A stretch of 64,000 bases of DNA from Pochonia chlamydosporia 170 (taxonomy: Eukaryota; Ascomycota; Sordariomycetes; Hypocreales; Clavicipitaceae): assembly GCF_001653235.2 (NCBI RefSeq), contig NC_035792.1, forward strand, positions 682,001 through 746,000, written 5' to 3'. The notes under the pieces were generated by a model that was not told where the DNA came from, did not search any database, and saw nothing but the letters and a program-made list of their open reading frames with translations. Each line of letters starts with the position of its first letter. Position 1 is the stretch's first letter. Position numbers and translations under genes: made by a program. Positions 43,051 through 55,548 of the stretch are shown here, piece by piece.

Positions 43051-46004
43051 ATGTCGTGGCAACCATCCCAGGACTCTGTGAGGCAGCTCGCCGCGTGCCT
43101 CAGAGATTCCTTAAGTGGCTTTGACAAGAATGCTCAGAAGAATGCTGAAGTGGTCGGTACCATCCGCCCCTCGATCCGTAGCGAATTGATACTAAGTCCT
43201 TGACCAGATGCTTCAACAAGCAAAAAGCTCTCCCGACATTAACAATTATCTCGCCTATTTGTTCTCGAGCACCCAACCCCCAGAAGGTTTACAATGCAGC
43301 GACTCTGACTACCACCTCGTGCGATCGGCTGCCGGAATCATGCTGAAAAACAATGTCAAGTCTGAGTGGAAGAACATACCAGAGGAGAGCTTAAACTTCG
43401 TCAAGATGGCTGTCCCAATGGGCCTGCAAGATAAAAACGCTCAGATTCGCAATTATGCTGGAAATATTGCGACTGAGGTCATTCGCAGAGGTGGTCTTCT
43501 CACCTGGCCCGACTTGCTTCCCCAGCTCATGGACCTGATTGGAAACACAAGCGGCCAAGTAGCAAATGAAGGGCAAGAGGGAGCAATGTCGGCCATGGCC
43601 AAGATATGCGAAGACAACCCCCGTGTATTCTTGAGAGAGGTCAACGGACAGCGCCCATTGAACTTTGTACTCCCTCAACTCATTGCTGCTACCAAGAGCC
43701 CGCTACCCAAGGTCCGCGCTGGGGCGTTGGCGGCCATCAACGTCTTCACTCCCCGAGCCTCTCAAGCTATGCTAAACTCTATTGATGAGCTCTTACAACA
43801 CCTCTTCGTCCTCTCCAGTGACACCAGCCCAGACGTGAGGCGACAGGTTTGCCGCGCATTTGTTCATCTCGTGGAAAGGCGACCAGACAAGTTGCAGCCA
43901 CATATCACGGGCCTGGTAGATTACATCATTTCACAACAAAAGGGCGACGATGAGGAACTTGCTTGCGAAGCTGCCGAGTTTTGGTTGGCGGTAGGAGAAC
44001 ATGACGATTTGTGGCAAAGCCTGCAGCCGTATCTGGGCAAGATTATTCCTGTTTTACTGGAATGCATGGTTTACAGTGGTGAAGATATTGCCCTCCTGGG
44101 TGGTGAATCCGACGATGACGACGAAGAAGACAAGGAGCAAGACATTAAGCCAGCATTCGCGAAAAAGAACTTGAACAGGAATACCAATGCAAACGGCGAC
44201 TCAGCCAACCAGCAGAACGAAGCGGCCAACGCTCAGGAGAAGCTCGCTGGCATGGACGACGATCTGGAGGAAGGTGAAATCGACGAGCTCGATGACGGAG
44301 ATGAGAATCCTGACGAACGGTGGACGCTTCGCAAATGCTCAGCCGCTGCATTGGACACATTTGCCAAGGACTTCCGGAACCCCGTTTTCGAGGCTATTTT
44401 CCCTTACCTATCCCAAAACTTGAAACACGACGAGTGGCCGCATCGCGAGGCCGCCGTGTTGGCTTTGGGAGCAGTGGCAGAAGGCTGTATGGACGTTGTC
44501 GTACCCCATCTCCCGGAGCTGGTACCGTACCTCATCTCACTCTTGGAAGACCCTGAGCCAGTTGTCCGACAAATTACTTGTTGGACACTTGGGCGATATT
44601 CGGAGTGGGCAGCCGAATTACCGGATCAGAGCCAAAAGGAGCAATACTTTGTGCCTCTCATGGATGGCATCCTTCGAAAGATGCTTGACAAGAACAAGAA
44701 AGTCCAAGCCGCCGGAGCGTCCGCGTTTGCCAACATCGAATTCAAAGCCGGTTCCCACCTTGAGCCTTACTGTGGCCCTATTATTCAACAGTTCGTTCGT
44801 TGTTTTGCCAAGTACAAGGACAAGAACATGTACGTTCTCTACGAATGTGTCCAAACGCTGGCCGAGCGCATTGGGTCTTTACTCTCCACACCAGAACTCA
44901 TGAACCAGCTGATGCCAGCACTCACCGAGAGATACAATATCGTCGCAGATCAGTCAAGAGAAGTTTTCCCGCTGCTAGAATGTCTCTCCTATGTAGCATT
45001 GGCTCTTGGACCCGACTTTGCGCCCTATGCGCCCCCTATCTTCGTCCGGTGCATCAACATCATCCACATGAATTTGGAACAGAGCTTAGCCGCCGCAAGC
45101 AACGGCGGTATTGATACACCAGACAAGGACTTCTTAGTAACGAGTCTGGATCTCCTGAGCGCAATCATCCAATCACTGGGAGAGGAAAAGTCGACAGAGC
45201 TCGTCAAAACATCTCCCCAGCCGTTCTTCGAGCTGCTTACCTTTTGTATGGAAGACCCAGCCGATGAGGTACGACAATCTGCATACGCTCTATTGGGCGA
45301 CTGCGCAGATTATGTATACCCATTAATGCAGCCACATCTGAACTCAATCATGCCCATTGCTATCAAGCAGCTGGATTTGGACTCCATGTTGGACGATGAA
45401 GTCGGCGATGGCTTCGGGGCATACAACAACACGTGTTGGTCCCTAGGCGAGATTACCATGCGACATGGCAAAGGCATGGCACAGTGGGCTCCTGCTCTTC
45501 TCAAGCATCTGGTCGAGATCATGTGTAACGCACGTGTGCCCAAAAGCCTTGCTGAGAATGCTGCCATTGCTCTTGGCCGGCTGGGAATAGAGAACTCTGA
45601 GATCCTTGGCCCTGCTCTGCCAACATTCGCGGAAGATTTCCTGGGCTTGATGAAGAAGATCGATCCTACCGATGAAAAAGCTTCGGCATTCAAAGGCTTT
45701 TCCATGATTGTCGGCCAAAATCCACAGGCAATGGAAAAGGTATTGCTAGATTACTTTGTGGCAGTCGCTCAGTATGAGGATTCGGAATTGCAGAACCCGT
45801 TGAAGCAGGAACTTCACGACGTCATTCAGCATGTAAGTGTTTAACGGTCAGAAGTGCTCACTAAATCTCTGCGTATGAAGCTAACTATGATGCGAATTTC
45901 AGGTCCTCAACCAATACAAGCAAATGATGCCGCAATTCAATGACTTCCTCAGCCAGATGCGCCCTCACGACAGGCAAACTCTTACGAATAATTATTCTGT
46001 TTGA
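43051..46004 (+). CDS. KAP104: Transportin (karyopherin beta-2, Kap104)
   Basis: join(43051..43152,43208..45832,45903..46004); 942 aa. A nuclear import receptor that binds PY-type nuclear localisation signals of mRNA-binding proteins and passes through pores, with release by RanGTP. Sequence signs: the N-terminal HEAT helices (MSWQPSQDSVRQLAACLRDSLSG, then MLQQAKSSPDINNYLAYLFS), many HEAT repeats such as VLPQLIAATKSPLPKVRAGALAAINVF, and the acidic H8 loop (ESDDDDEEDKEQD near residue 332 and DDDLEEGEIDELDDGDENPDERW near 384) that couples Ran binding to cargo release. The conserved KDFRNPVFEAIFPYLSQNLKHDEWPHREAAVLALGAVAEGC then follows. The first intron donor is GTCGGT (GTG|GTCGGT, or GAA|GTGGTC). 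The last intron (GTAAGT, CTAACTATG, TTTCAG) adds the C-terminus VLNQYKQMMPQFNDFLSQM. Confidence 0.95.
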
Positions 46005-49000
46005 TTGCCCTGAACTATGGCGGAACTTGAATCACAGGGCGGCTTGCGAACAATGTCGGTTGGGTTTTGTCCCTACATGGATATTGCACTACCCTGTACC
46101 TTGAATTTTTAATTCCACGCAAGTTCTGAGGCGCGCCAGTATGGAGAGAAAATGGAATGGAGAGTCGAACGGGATGCGAATATGGACGAAAATAAGATGA
46201 TGAAGATGGACAATGATGGGCTGGGATCACTTGAGCATGTTTTGGAGGCTTATTTGTGCTATGGATGCAGGTATACCAGTGGTTATGATACATTGTGTGG
46301 AGAGATGGGTACTCATGGCATCGTCAAGTCTCCTGGGACTTAATTTTATACAAGCATTTGCGCGTCCATTTATTAGATAGCTTTCACGTAGATAGAGGCG
46401 TCTCATTCAGCCACGTAAACCTGAGCGAAATGAAAAGCCAAATTTTCTTTTTTTTTGCCCTGATTGATCACCTTGGAAGCCCAGATGACTTCCTGCTTTG
46501 TGTTTGGTGAAGTTTCCTCGGCTGGTTCTTTTGCCGAGCCGATCAGGGAAGGAGCGTTGTAGCACTTGGTTGTTTTGGGCCTTTTCCTTTCATCTTGGAA
46601 AGTGCAGGTTTACGAGGGAAGGTACGAATCCAGCACACCAGTTGGCAGTCTACGGCCATCGATGACCGACATTTTGAAACACATCAACTCTCAAATGCCG
46701 TATTCTGAAAACACGATGTTGCGGTAGAGGCTTCAGCACCGATTCTATTCTCATGCGATCTGAAACGTGTGTCCACTGAAGAAATCGATGTACGTTGTCC
46801 CGAGGCAGCGAATTGATGGGAAGGCGTACGAGACATCTGGAGGTGTGCTTGCCAGCGAAACCGTATCCCATCTGGCATGTAATGCCAACCAGACGTCTTT
46901 AGCACAAAGTAAGCTCCCACCGTGATGAGCTTGAAACTGTAAAATGTGTGCCCGACTAAGACACCTACCAGAGCTGTGCCGTAACACATCATACGTCCGA
47001 ACCGGCCGGCTCAAGAGATCCACGACCTCGAAAATGTCAACCAAGCACGGAATATGCGTTCGATCGATTCGGTGCACCCAGTGTCACTTTGGCTAACTAT
47101 TGGTATCTGTGGATGCCCGCTTGCCGCCGACAAATTGGGTCTGTCATGCATGCTGCTTGACGGAGGTCATGTCCGAGAAGCACCCTTCAATTGGCGGAAA
47201 GTGTGAAAGAGTCCTGTGGGAACACCATCATGCTGCTAGCACATCAGCCATATTAAGCCAAATTTTCAACAATGACGGACATCTTTACAAAGATCCAAGC
47301 CAGATCTCGCCTCAACAGTAACAGCTTCGCTTCTTAAAGTGGAATTTTCTTTCACACTCTCCCTTTCTAGATGCTTCAACCACTCGCCCTTATCCAAACG
47401 GGTCTTCAAACGGGTTTCATTACACCCTGGAACCCAGGCATCTCGGCTATCAGGACGAGACGGTCTCGGGGTAATTGCAAACGAGGGCTTGGCAGACACG
47501 CTGGGAATCAGTCGAATGGCCAGTCCTCCACCGTCACATGGGACATCCTGGTGCATTGTTGTGTGCCAAGCACTAGAAATTTTTGGGCAAGATGCCCAGT
47601 TCTAAATTTAGGGCTATATCACCTGCGTGCCAGCAAAGCGGACGAAGCTAGCTCTTCTTATACTAGCTTCTATCTTTTGTGGGTTCGGCAAACCGGCTCA
47701 ATGGGAAAACGGTCATCGTCATATTTCGTCAGAGACGCCCATGGTGTTTCCCATCCAGTCAGCCATGCCATTCTTGCCCTAGCTCTGGCTCTAGCATGAT
47801 GGAACAGAGAACCTGAGTCCAGTGATACCAAAGCCTTGTCTTGGCGTTGATCATCAACCACAAGAGCATTAAGGCCAAAGGAAATCACCAGCATAACCCT
47901 TCGTCAGCCGCAGATCACATCAGGGCAACAGTGGCCCTTGCCAGGACATCCACTGTCAGCTTTCGTGTGGTGATGTCGAATCTTCCACTAACAACCCAAC
48001 TTGTGCTACGGCCGTAACTGACCTGGCAAGTTCAGAACTTTGGAATGTCCGACGCTGTCGTTTGATTGTACGGTAGTGCCGGATTTCCCTTGGGCGTCGG
48101 GAGCTGCATCAGAAACCCGGTGGCATGAGCGAGCTGAGGACTTCATAATGTTCATTGACGCACCATAACGTGGTTGCTATTTCCAGCCTGCGTGAACGAC
48201 CCTTCTCACCGAATGCAATGCAGGGAGAGGGCAAACCACATCATGCATACATGGAACCATGCAGAGACACACTGCTGACCGCTACATGGTTTGACTTTCA
48301 CGCCCCATCGGATGATGCCGAATACATCCATCAAGTAGGGCAGGGCAACTAGCCATTCAATGATTCGATTTGGTGATAATGTGAGAACTTTGCCAGTTTT
48401 GACACTTCGGCCCGTCAAACCACAACGCTGACAACCGAATCATTTGCTGTTTCCTCTTCTCACTTCCAGATTGAGTGGCCTGTCGGCCCATTCGGTAGCG
48501 TAGTTGACCCCTCTCCACCACCGGTTCAGTATGGGTATGTGTATTTCTTTGTTTTTATTGTTTTATTGTTTTTCTTTTTACTTTTATTTATGTTGAAATC
48601 TCATCCTTCTACAGTACTGGCGATACTTAGCTATAATCGGATCCCTTCCGAAACTGCAGAAAAGATCAGTGACTGTCACATAGTCCTGGTAGGCTTTCCA
48701 ATCAGGCGTTCACGCCAGACTGAGACAGTGCGATGGGAAATCTGCACAGATCAGAGCAGCCTGAGACAAGCCGGACGTGCAGACCAGAACTTTTGGTGAT
48801 GGCTGGGTGGTAAGTCAGCCACGGCTGGAGCAACGCTAGTGGCCATGAAACGTTGTATTTTGCCTCTGCTTCGCCCCAACAGCCGTGGCAACACGGCAGA
48901 GCTCATTCTTCGAAAACGCTTCTCGAACTCTCAAAGAGTTGGAGATGGATATGGAAAGAGGTATGTATTACCAACGTACAATTCACGGCAGCCTTGAAGC

Positions 49001-52000
49001 CGTCCACTTCTGCTCAAACTGGATCCGCATACCGAGGTAAAAATTGATGAGAGTGCAGATTTAGGGGGGGCGTAAACAATCCAGCAGTGCAGATCAACAT
49101 GAGATGATGACTAGCCGAGCACAGCTGTATTCGGTGTTGCAGCTAGCCTGGGATAGTGATTGCGGCAACGCAGTCGTAACTGAAGCGGCTCTTGGCAGCA
49201 GATAGTCGCCCTCAAACAAACTAGCACACACACGGGGCACAAATATCTGAGGCTGGCAATAACACACAGGCAGTACTGGCGATCTGAGGTAACTGTTTAC
49301 CCTATGCCTGCCTACAGCGACCTGTATTAGAGATTTTGCTTTGGCATTGGCCAGCTGTGCGTGAACCTATTGCCTAGATTTGGCTCAGTGCAGTCGGACT
49401 GGATAGTTGATCGTATGTTTGCACAGTTTACCACTCACAAAGAGCCTCGAAACCTTGAACAGTGCTGCTCTGGTTCTCAACCAGCCACTACGCCGTACGA
49501 TTATGGCGGATTGAGTCACCAGGCGAGATTTGGTTCGATACGGTTTCCGCGGCAATGCCAGCCACCGACCTGAAGAGTGTTTCTGATAGGGCTACGCATT
49601 GTCTTGAGCAACCAAAATGGTGGATCAATTCGGTCTGATCCATACCCTTCACGGAGATATTTGGCGAACGCCTGCAAGAAGGCTAAGTGCACAAGAAATT
49701 ATCATTAGCACGGGATAGAAACACCATCCATTCTGACAATAATCCTGGGCGAGAACAATTCATGGGTAAAAGGGGTCCTGGCGTCGTCATGCGGAGACAT
49801 CCAGGGTTGGTGCCAATTTTGGACACGAGCTCTTCCTTCAGCGAAAGAAGCAACATGGGCAATGTGATACAGATCTTGGGTCATGCCCAAGTTTGGCTGC
49901 GAGCGACCAGGGTCATGCTGTGCTTTCAAGTTTGCATGGGTGCGTGGTCTGAGCTAGCTTCATGCGCCAGTAATATCCAGGGCCATGTTCATGTAATCAA
50001 CCTCATATCCGGAGTACGGAGTACGGAATACGGAGATATGCTTCTGGTGTTTGAGAGTTTCGTCATTGAGTGTTTGTCGAAGGTTTAAACGAACAAGAGT
50101 GCGCCGCTTTTCAACGAGACAAGACAAAGCGCTGCTAAAGGCACAATATCCTGGAGAGATACAAATGGATTCCACATTGGAGAAGGAACAAAAAAAAAAA
50201 TCATCGCTCAGAGGGTCCAATGTCTTTGTTCCCCGACGCCTCTTGGCAGATGATCTCATAGCGTCTTGGCCTGCATTTTCACTAGGATTACGGGAATCTG
50301 GGGCTTGTCTTAGGTCTCAACTCCACCTGACTGACTCTGAAAGGAAGCATTCCAGCGACAACTTGTTCCTAGAGGCGCATGCTGCTTTTTAGCTTGTCCC
50401 TTCGCTATACCTTTCCTTGTCGAATTTAGCGGCCGAACCAAGACTGGGGTGCCGCGGAACTTGGCCAGAACGCTGCCAAACTAATGTCATTCAGCGCTTG
50501 GCGATGGGGAAAAGAGAGAATTGTAGTGGGTGTTTGGAAGCGGCCCTGAAGCCGGAGATTGCCCCAAGGGTCCTTTTTGTCAATCACTCACAATATGTGA
50601 CCTTCTTCTGTCTCAACGGTTACTGGAGCAGGCCTAGTGCTAACTTCTGAGTATGCACTTTTACATTTGAGGTAGCGATCAAAGAAGCAAGGACTGGTGT
50701 ACGTGGCGATGATAACTGGTCCTACACTCAACAATAGCTGTGCAACAAGTCACGCTCATCCAAAGTGTTCCGTTCGGCAGCCCGACTGAAATGAAAGACC
50801 CTTTTGATATCCTCATTGGCACGGCTGGTAAAAACCCACAGGGCAGAATCGAGCTACCTAGCTACAGCCAAGCGGTTTTAGCTCTCAATATGGGTCGCCC
50901 AAACCACAAATGGGAAAGGGTGAGATTCCCAGATCAAATTCTCACGACGATCCACGGAACAGAATGCTGTTTTGGAGGGCTTTCGCCGTCAATTGAATAC
51001 CTCTCAACGGACGTATCGGCAATATGTGGGGTATCAATCTCTGACAAGAACAAAAAGAAGAATATTGCCAAGGATGAAGCACCAGGCGCCGGGTTTGACA
51101 TTTTCCGTCATTGACAACGACGATTGCGCTTCAGCAAGAAAATGCAAGTGTTTGTTGAACCCGCCATATGCTCCAACTCACGATGCCACAAGATGCCTGG
51201 ATTGGGGGCACGCCCGGACGGAGTGAGGTTCGTCGCCGCGAATCATGGGGTGAAGAATAACACCGAGCGATGTGACGATGAGATGATCACGGCATTCGTT
51301 GGTTACTGTGATTGAGTCGAACCAACCTACCTGGCCCAAAGGATCTTCTGAAATGTTGTCTCAGTGGTGTCATGCAGGGCTTTCTCCGCAAGAGCCTATT
51401 TCGGGAGCAGTTGGAGGCATCGACTTCGGCAGTGCATTCCTAGGCGGATAAGCTTCGTCCACCAAGATAACACAATGCAGTGTATTGTGTCAGTGCCACT
51501 GGTCGTCAAATTGTATCACATTGGGTCGTCGGCGGAATACGTCGAGCCAGGTCTGACATAATTTGGTCGTTGACATGGACGGCGAGAATGAGAATGCGAG
51601 CGCACAGGCCACAAGAGTGATGAGATCTGGGACTAGACAAGCAAGGTACAATACAGCATTGGCTAGTCTCATGGCGTCTAGCTTGGGGCTGAGCTTCGTC
51701 TTATGTACTGTACACTGACTGAGGCCTGTAATTATCTGGTACCTGTTACGGGGATCTGCAACGGGGGCATGATACAGCAAAGTATCAGAATACGCAGCAC
51801 TGCCGAAAGCTGTGCAAGACACTTTTTAAGTTTCCGTTCTGTGCTTTTGTCACCACGATATGGCTGGCTCAGTGGGGGCATGCATCGGACCGTCTCAAGA
51901 CAACCTGAGTGTGTACCAAACAGGGTCGTCTTTCGACCATGCAGATGGAGCAAAAAAGCAAAGCGGGAGATGCTGCGATAGGAGCCACGATAATGGGGAA

Positions 52001-55000
52001 CTACCATGCACAGATCCTTTGTTCCCAACCATGATGATGAGACGTCCAGAATTGATGACAACGGCATCTACCCAGAAGCAACATTGCCGGATCCGAGCTG
52101 AGTAATCGGGCCAATTGTCCGAAGAAATCAGGGTCCTCGCCACCTGCCGATGGCGCTCCAATGAAGCACGCTCATATTGTACCTTCGTTGGAGGAGGATG
52201 AGATGATTCGGTGTTTTTCTTGGCCCATCGTTTGGTATTGTCACTTTTCTGTTTCTGATCCAAAGCTACCCTAGCGTGATCCGTCGTGGTGGGATGGCAT
52301 GACTGTGTGGATGCAAGAGTCACGGCATCCGTCTAGGAACTCTGCCCGGGACCATGAATGCAACAGACAAACGAGACGCATGGCGGAATGGAATTGATGG
52401 ATTGGCAATCGACCTTGGTGGAACAATCGTCCCTGTGAGCCGTCGGGCATTCTGGTCACTCTGGTGCCAACCCTCCCCACCAAAGTTCCCCAAGGGCCCG
52501 AAACAAAAACCATGCTCCCGGCTTGCTCCAGTAGTTATTTTTACCACGACTTCTGTTTGGCTGGAGGATCCTTGTCTCGCATGCACCCTTCCGCCGAGCG
52601 ATGTGCGTCATGGCTCCATTCGCGCACCATGGCGCCGAGAGAGGCATCGAGCAGGACAAGGGGGGTTGCGAGTTGCCAATCGAATCGCGTGTCTGGCATG
52701 GACACCAGACCACAGAAGCAACAGACAGCCAGCCTCTCTGATGAGAGCTAGTTTCTGGAAGCTTATTGGATGAAATGCGTCGTTTCTTGTCATCGCCGCC
52801 TGCATAGAGGTGGCTGTACAAAGGCAATAGTGTTAGGGTGTTGCCTGCAGCATTCCGGCCCATCTCTGAATTGAAAGTCTCCAGGACAGCTGAGACGAGA
52901 TTGAAGCCTGCAGTCACAGCTCTGGGGTCTTTTACTCCGTACATTGATGAACGTTTGATGCCTGAGACTTGACCGCCGACTTCGCCAGCTGGTCACCTGG
53001 TTGCCGGAGGATGTGCTTGTTCTGCGAGTGAGAGGTCACCGCCCAGCAATGTACCAGAAACAGTAGTCCAGCCCACAGGACAAGGCGAATAACCCACAAG
53101 TCTGCCACCACCACAGCATGAAACCACATGGACCACGCCTATGTACTCCCTGACGTTATGACCGGGTTGGCGAAAGAAAAGGCTCAGATCGTCAGATGGG
53201 TAGCCGTCTGTTTCGCGCGGATAATGTGCGATTTGCCGTTCAGAATGGACATCGGCCGAGTGAAGGAGCGACAGCGCACTCGATCGGTCGATTCGCTGCA
53301 ACTCTTGATGGGCTCTACTTGACAGTACAGTCTGGTGCTTGGAGGCTTTGAGAAGAAGGAAAGTCATTTGTGGTGGTCTCCTCGCACACACCCCTCCCCA
53401 GACGCAATGACAACCAGACTCGACCACAAACCACCTAAACTCCGCCCAACAATCCCTCCATCCTTCCTTCAATACATGTAGCGAGACACAGGCCGGTGGG
53501 AGACGGACGGCAGACATGCCGGCCTCCACTAGGCAGTCCCTTACCCAGGTATCAGACCAAGTCCAGCCTTGCGTGAAGCAAGGAGTGGCCTTTGGTTCCA
53601 TTGTGCAAAGTCACAAATCCGCCAGAAAAATGCTCTTCTCTCCATGGTCATGGGTTTCTTCCTCCTCATGCCGTTCATGCCCTCACCATCCCCAAAAGGC
53701 CACAGGTGCTTGGGTACCTTGTAGCCATTGCTGGGACCTATATCCCCAGCAGGTGTCCAGCACAGTCCTGGTCGACCCCAGCCGCAGTCAGCGGCGGAAT
53801 TTTCGGGGCCCGCAAGGCCAAGACGACTTTCGCACTTGGATTTCCATTCTGGGGCGGTTTGGGTGGTCGGGCAAGTTGACTAGCTGGTTTGGCCAGGGAC
53901 CCCGTCTTACCCTTGGCCCTGTTCGCTGCGCCGCGTTGGTGTCAGTCAGTCATCCCTCGTCTAGGCGCTATGAGTGGTGTTTATGCAGTCAGTGTGAAGT
54001 CAAGTGGACGTGGATGTGGACGTGGACGTGCTGCTTCGATGTGGCGGACCAGACTTGGACATGTCTTGTCGAGTCCCAATGAATCCTAATGGCGTCTGGT
54101 TTGGTTTGGAAGGACTTGACTGGTTGCTGGAGTTGTGTGGTCAGTCGGTCGGCCTGGCTGTCGGACTGGCGAAGGCAAGTGCGCTCCGCTCGGCCCCATC
54201 CTCCTTCCTGCCCTACCCGTTTTGCCTTTGGTGCTAGTCTTACTGGCTGTTGCCCGTTGCCAGTTGGCCACTGCCACCCACCCCCCCTCCTTTGTGTGGT
54301 GCGTGCCCATTTGTGCAGACCGGACGGAGTGTTGTATATTTTATTTGTCCATGCATCCTGTCACCACGAGTGTCTGGTGTCTGGTGTCTGGTGTGTCCTG
54401 GTACATGCACGGAGTAAGAGGTAGTGGGTACGTACCGTGTACCCAGAGAGAGCATAGCATAGCATAACCCACCCCAGTCCAGCCCAGCATATCGACCAGC
54501 CAGCATCAGCCCGTCCACCGCAAACTGAACCGTTGGCCTTGCGCCGCCTCAGCCCATTTCCATCCGTCTGGTCATTCTGGTCAGTCCAGTCCGTCTATCC
54601 ATTGTGCATCCCTCCATTTTTGTTGCATTGCCCGTTTTGCTGTATTTAACTTTCGCCGTTCCCCCCCATCTCAACCTTTTCCGTTTCCCCCGACCTGACA
54701 TCTCGTCTCATCCATATCTCGACTCGATCTACGTACGTGCTAAACACACGCTCGCTCTCCCCAAACTCTCCCACTCTCGCTCTTCTAGGAAGTCCTCGTT
54801 GACTCCTGTCATTCGCTTTATCGGTGTTGTTGTGCTTTTTGCTACCACGCTCAAGTCCTCCTCCTACTACGCACTTGACTCCTCCGCATCCTCCGCAGTC
54901 AACCTACCTGAATCCATCAAACGCCCTATCAGATTTCGATTTGGTTTCGATTGGAAAGCTGCCTACGTATAAGACGACGTCGATTTAAATAAGGGTCTGA

Positions 55001-55548
55001 AAAAATTAAATAAGAAACCAGGCATAACACAGTTCAGTTCGAACGAAAGGGACACCGTCTATCAGAGAACGCTCGTTGGGCCACGACCCATCTTTTGATC
55101 GCCTTCCTCATCGACCGCCTGCTCCTCAAGAGGCGTCCCTCGAGAAACTGCAGAGTTTCGACTAAAAGCCAAATCTCAAAGAAACAGACACACGCATCCA
55201 TGTTGCTGTGACCGTGTTGAATTGTTTTTTTCTTTTTCAAACCCACACTCGCTTCCAAACAAAAACCCACAATCGTTTATCTTCCAGTCACACTGGAAGA
55301 TACAGAGTCTAGTAGGAGTTAATAGCTCAAGACACCACACCACGATCGCTACCCGTTGGAATATCAAGGAAACCACGACGCTGGCGGATTAACCCATCTT
55401 CGGTTTCTCTCGCTTCTTCGTATACTTGCTCCAACAAACGCATTTTTACGTTCGCTACGACTAATCACACGGCTGTTTACGCCTTGTGTGATTAACGTTT
55501 TACGACTTTCGCTTCTTTTTTCTTCTTCTTCAGATCCAAGCATTCAAA
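46005..55548. other. Long gene-poor region upstream of a Zn2Cys6 regulator
   Basis: About 9.5 kb without a convincing protein-coding gene on either strand: frames are short and overlapping, and none shows family motifs or splice-linked continuity. GC is moderate, not AT-rich like the decayed regions. Small repeats include GGAGTACGGAGTACGG (50011-50026) and repeated GTGTCTGG (54367-54392). Pyrimidine-rich sequence from about 54600 and a splice acceptor TTTCTTCTTCTTCAG just before the ATG (ending at 55532) suggest a long spliced 5' leader for the regulator gene. It may also hold noncoding RNAs or genes I cannot see. Confidence 0.5.
54604..54972 (+). other. Possible 122-codon upstream ORF in the regulator leader
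   Basis: An open frame beginning MHPSIFVALPVLLYLTFAV, with an apparent signal-peptide-like start and a Ser/Arg-rich body. It lies inside the pyrimidine-rich segment before the transcription factor. The composition could simply reflect C/T-rich leader DNA (Ser, Pro, Leu, Phe codons). No homology was recognised, so it is listed as a candidate only. Confidence 0.2.

Noticed and set aside
50740..51114. 124-codon + strand frame beginning MQQVTLIQSVPFG
   Set aside because: Looks slightly protein-like but has no recognised motif and a competing frame overlaps it. Not enough to call a gene.
53516..54082. 188-codon + strand frame
   Set aside because: Trp/Cys/Ser-rich translation with overlapping alternative frames of similar length; no family resemblance, and the region shows GT/GA simple repeats.
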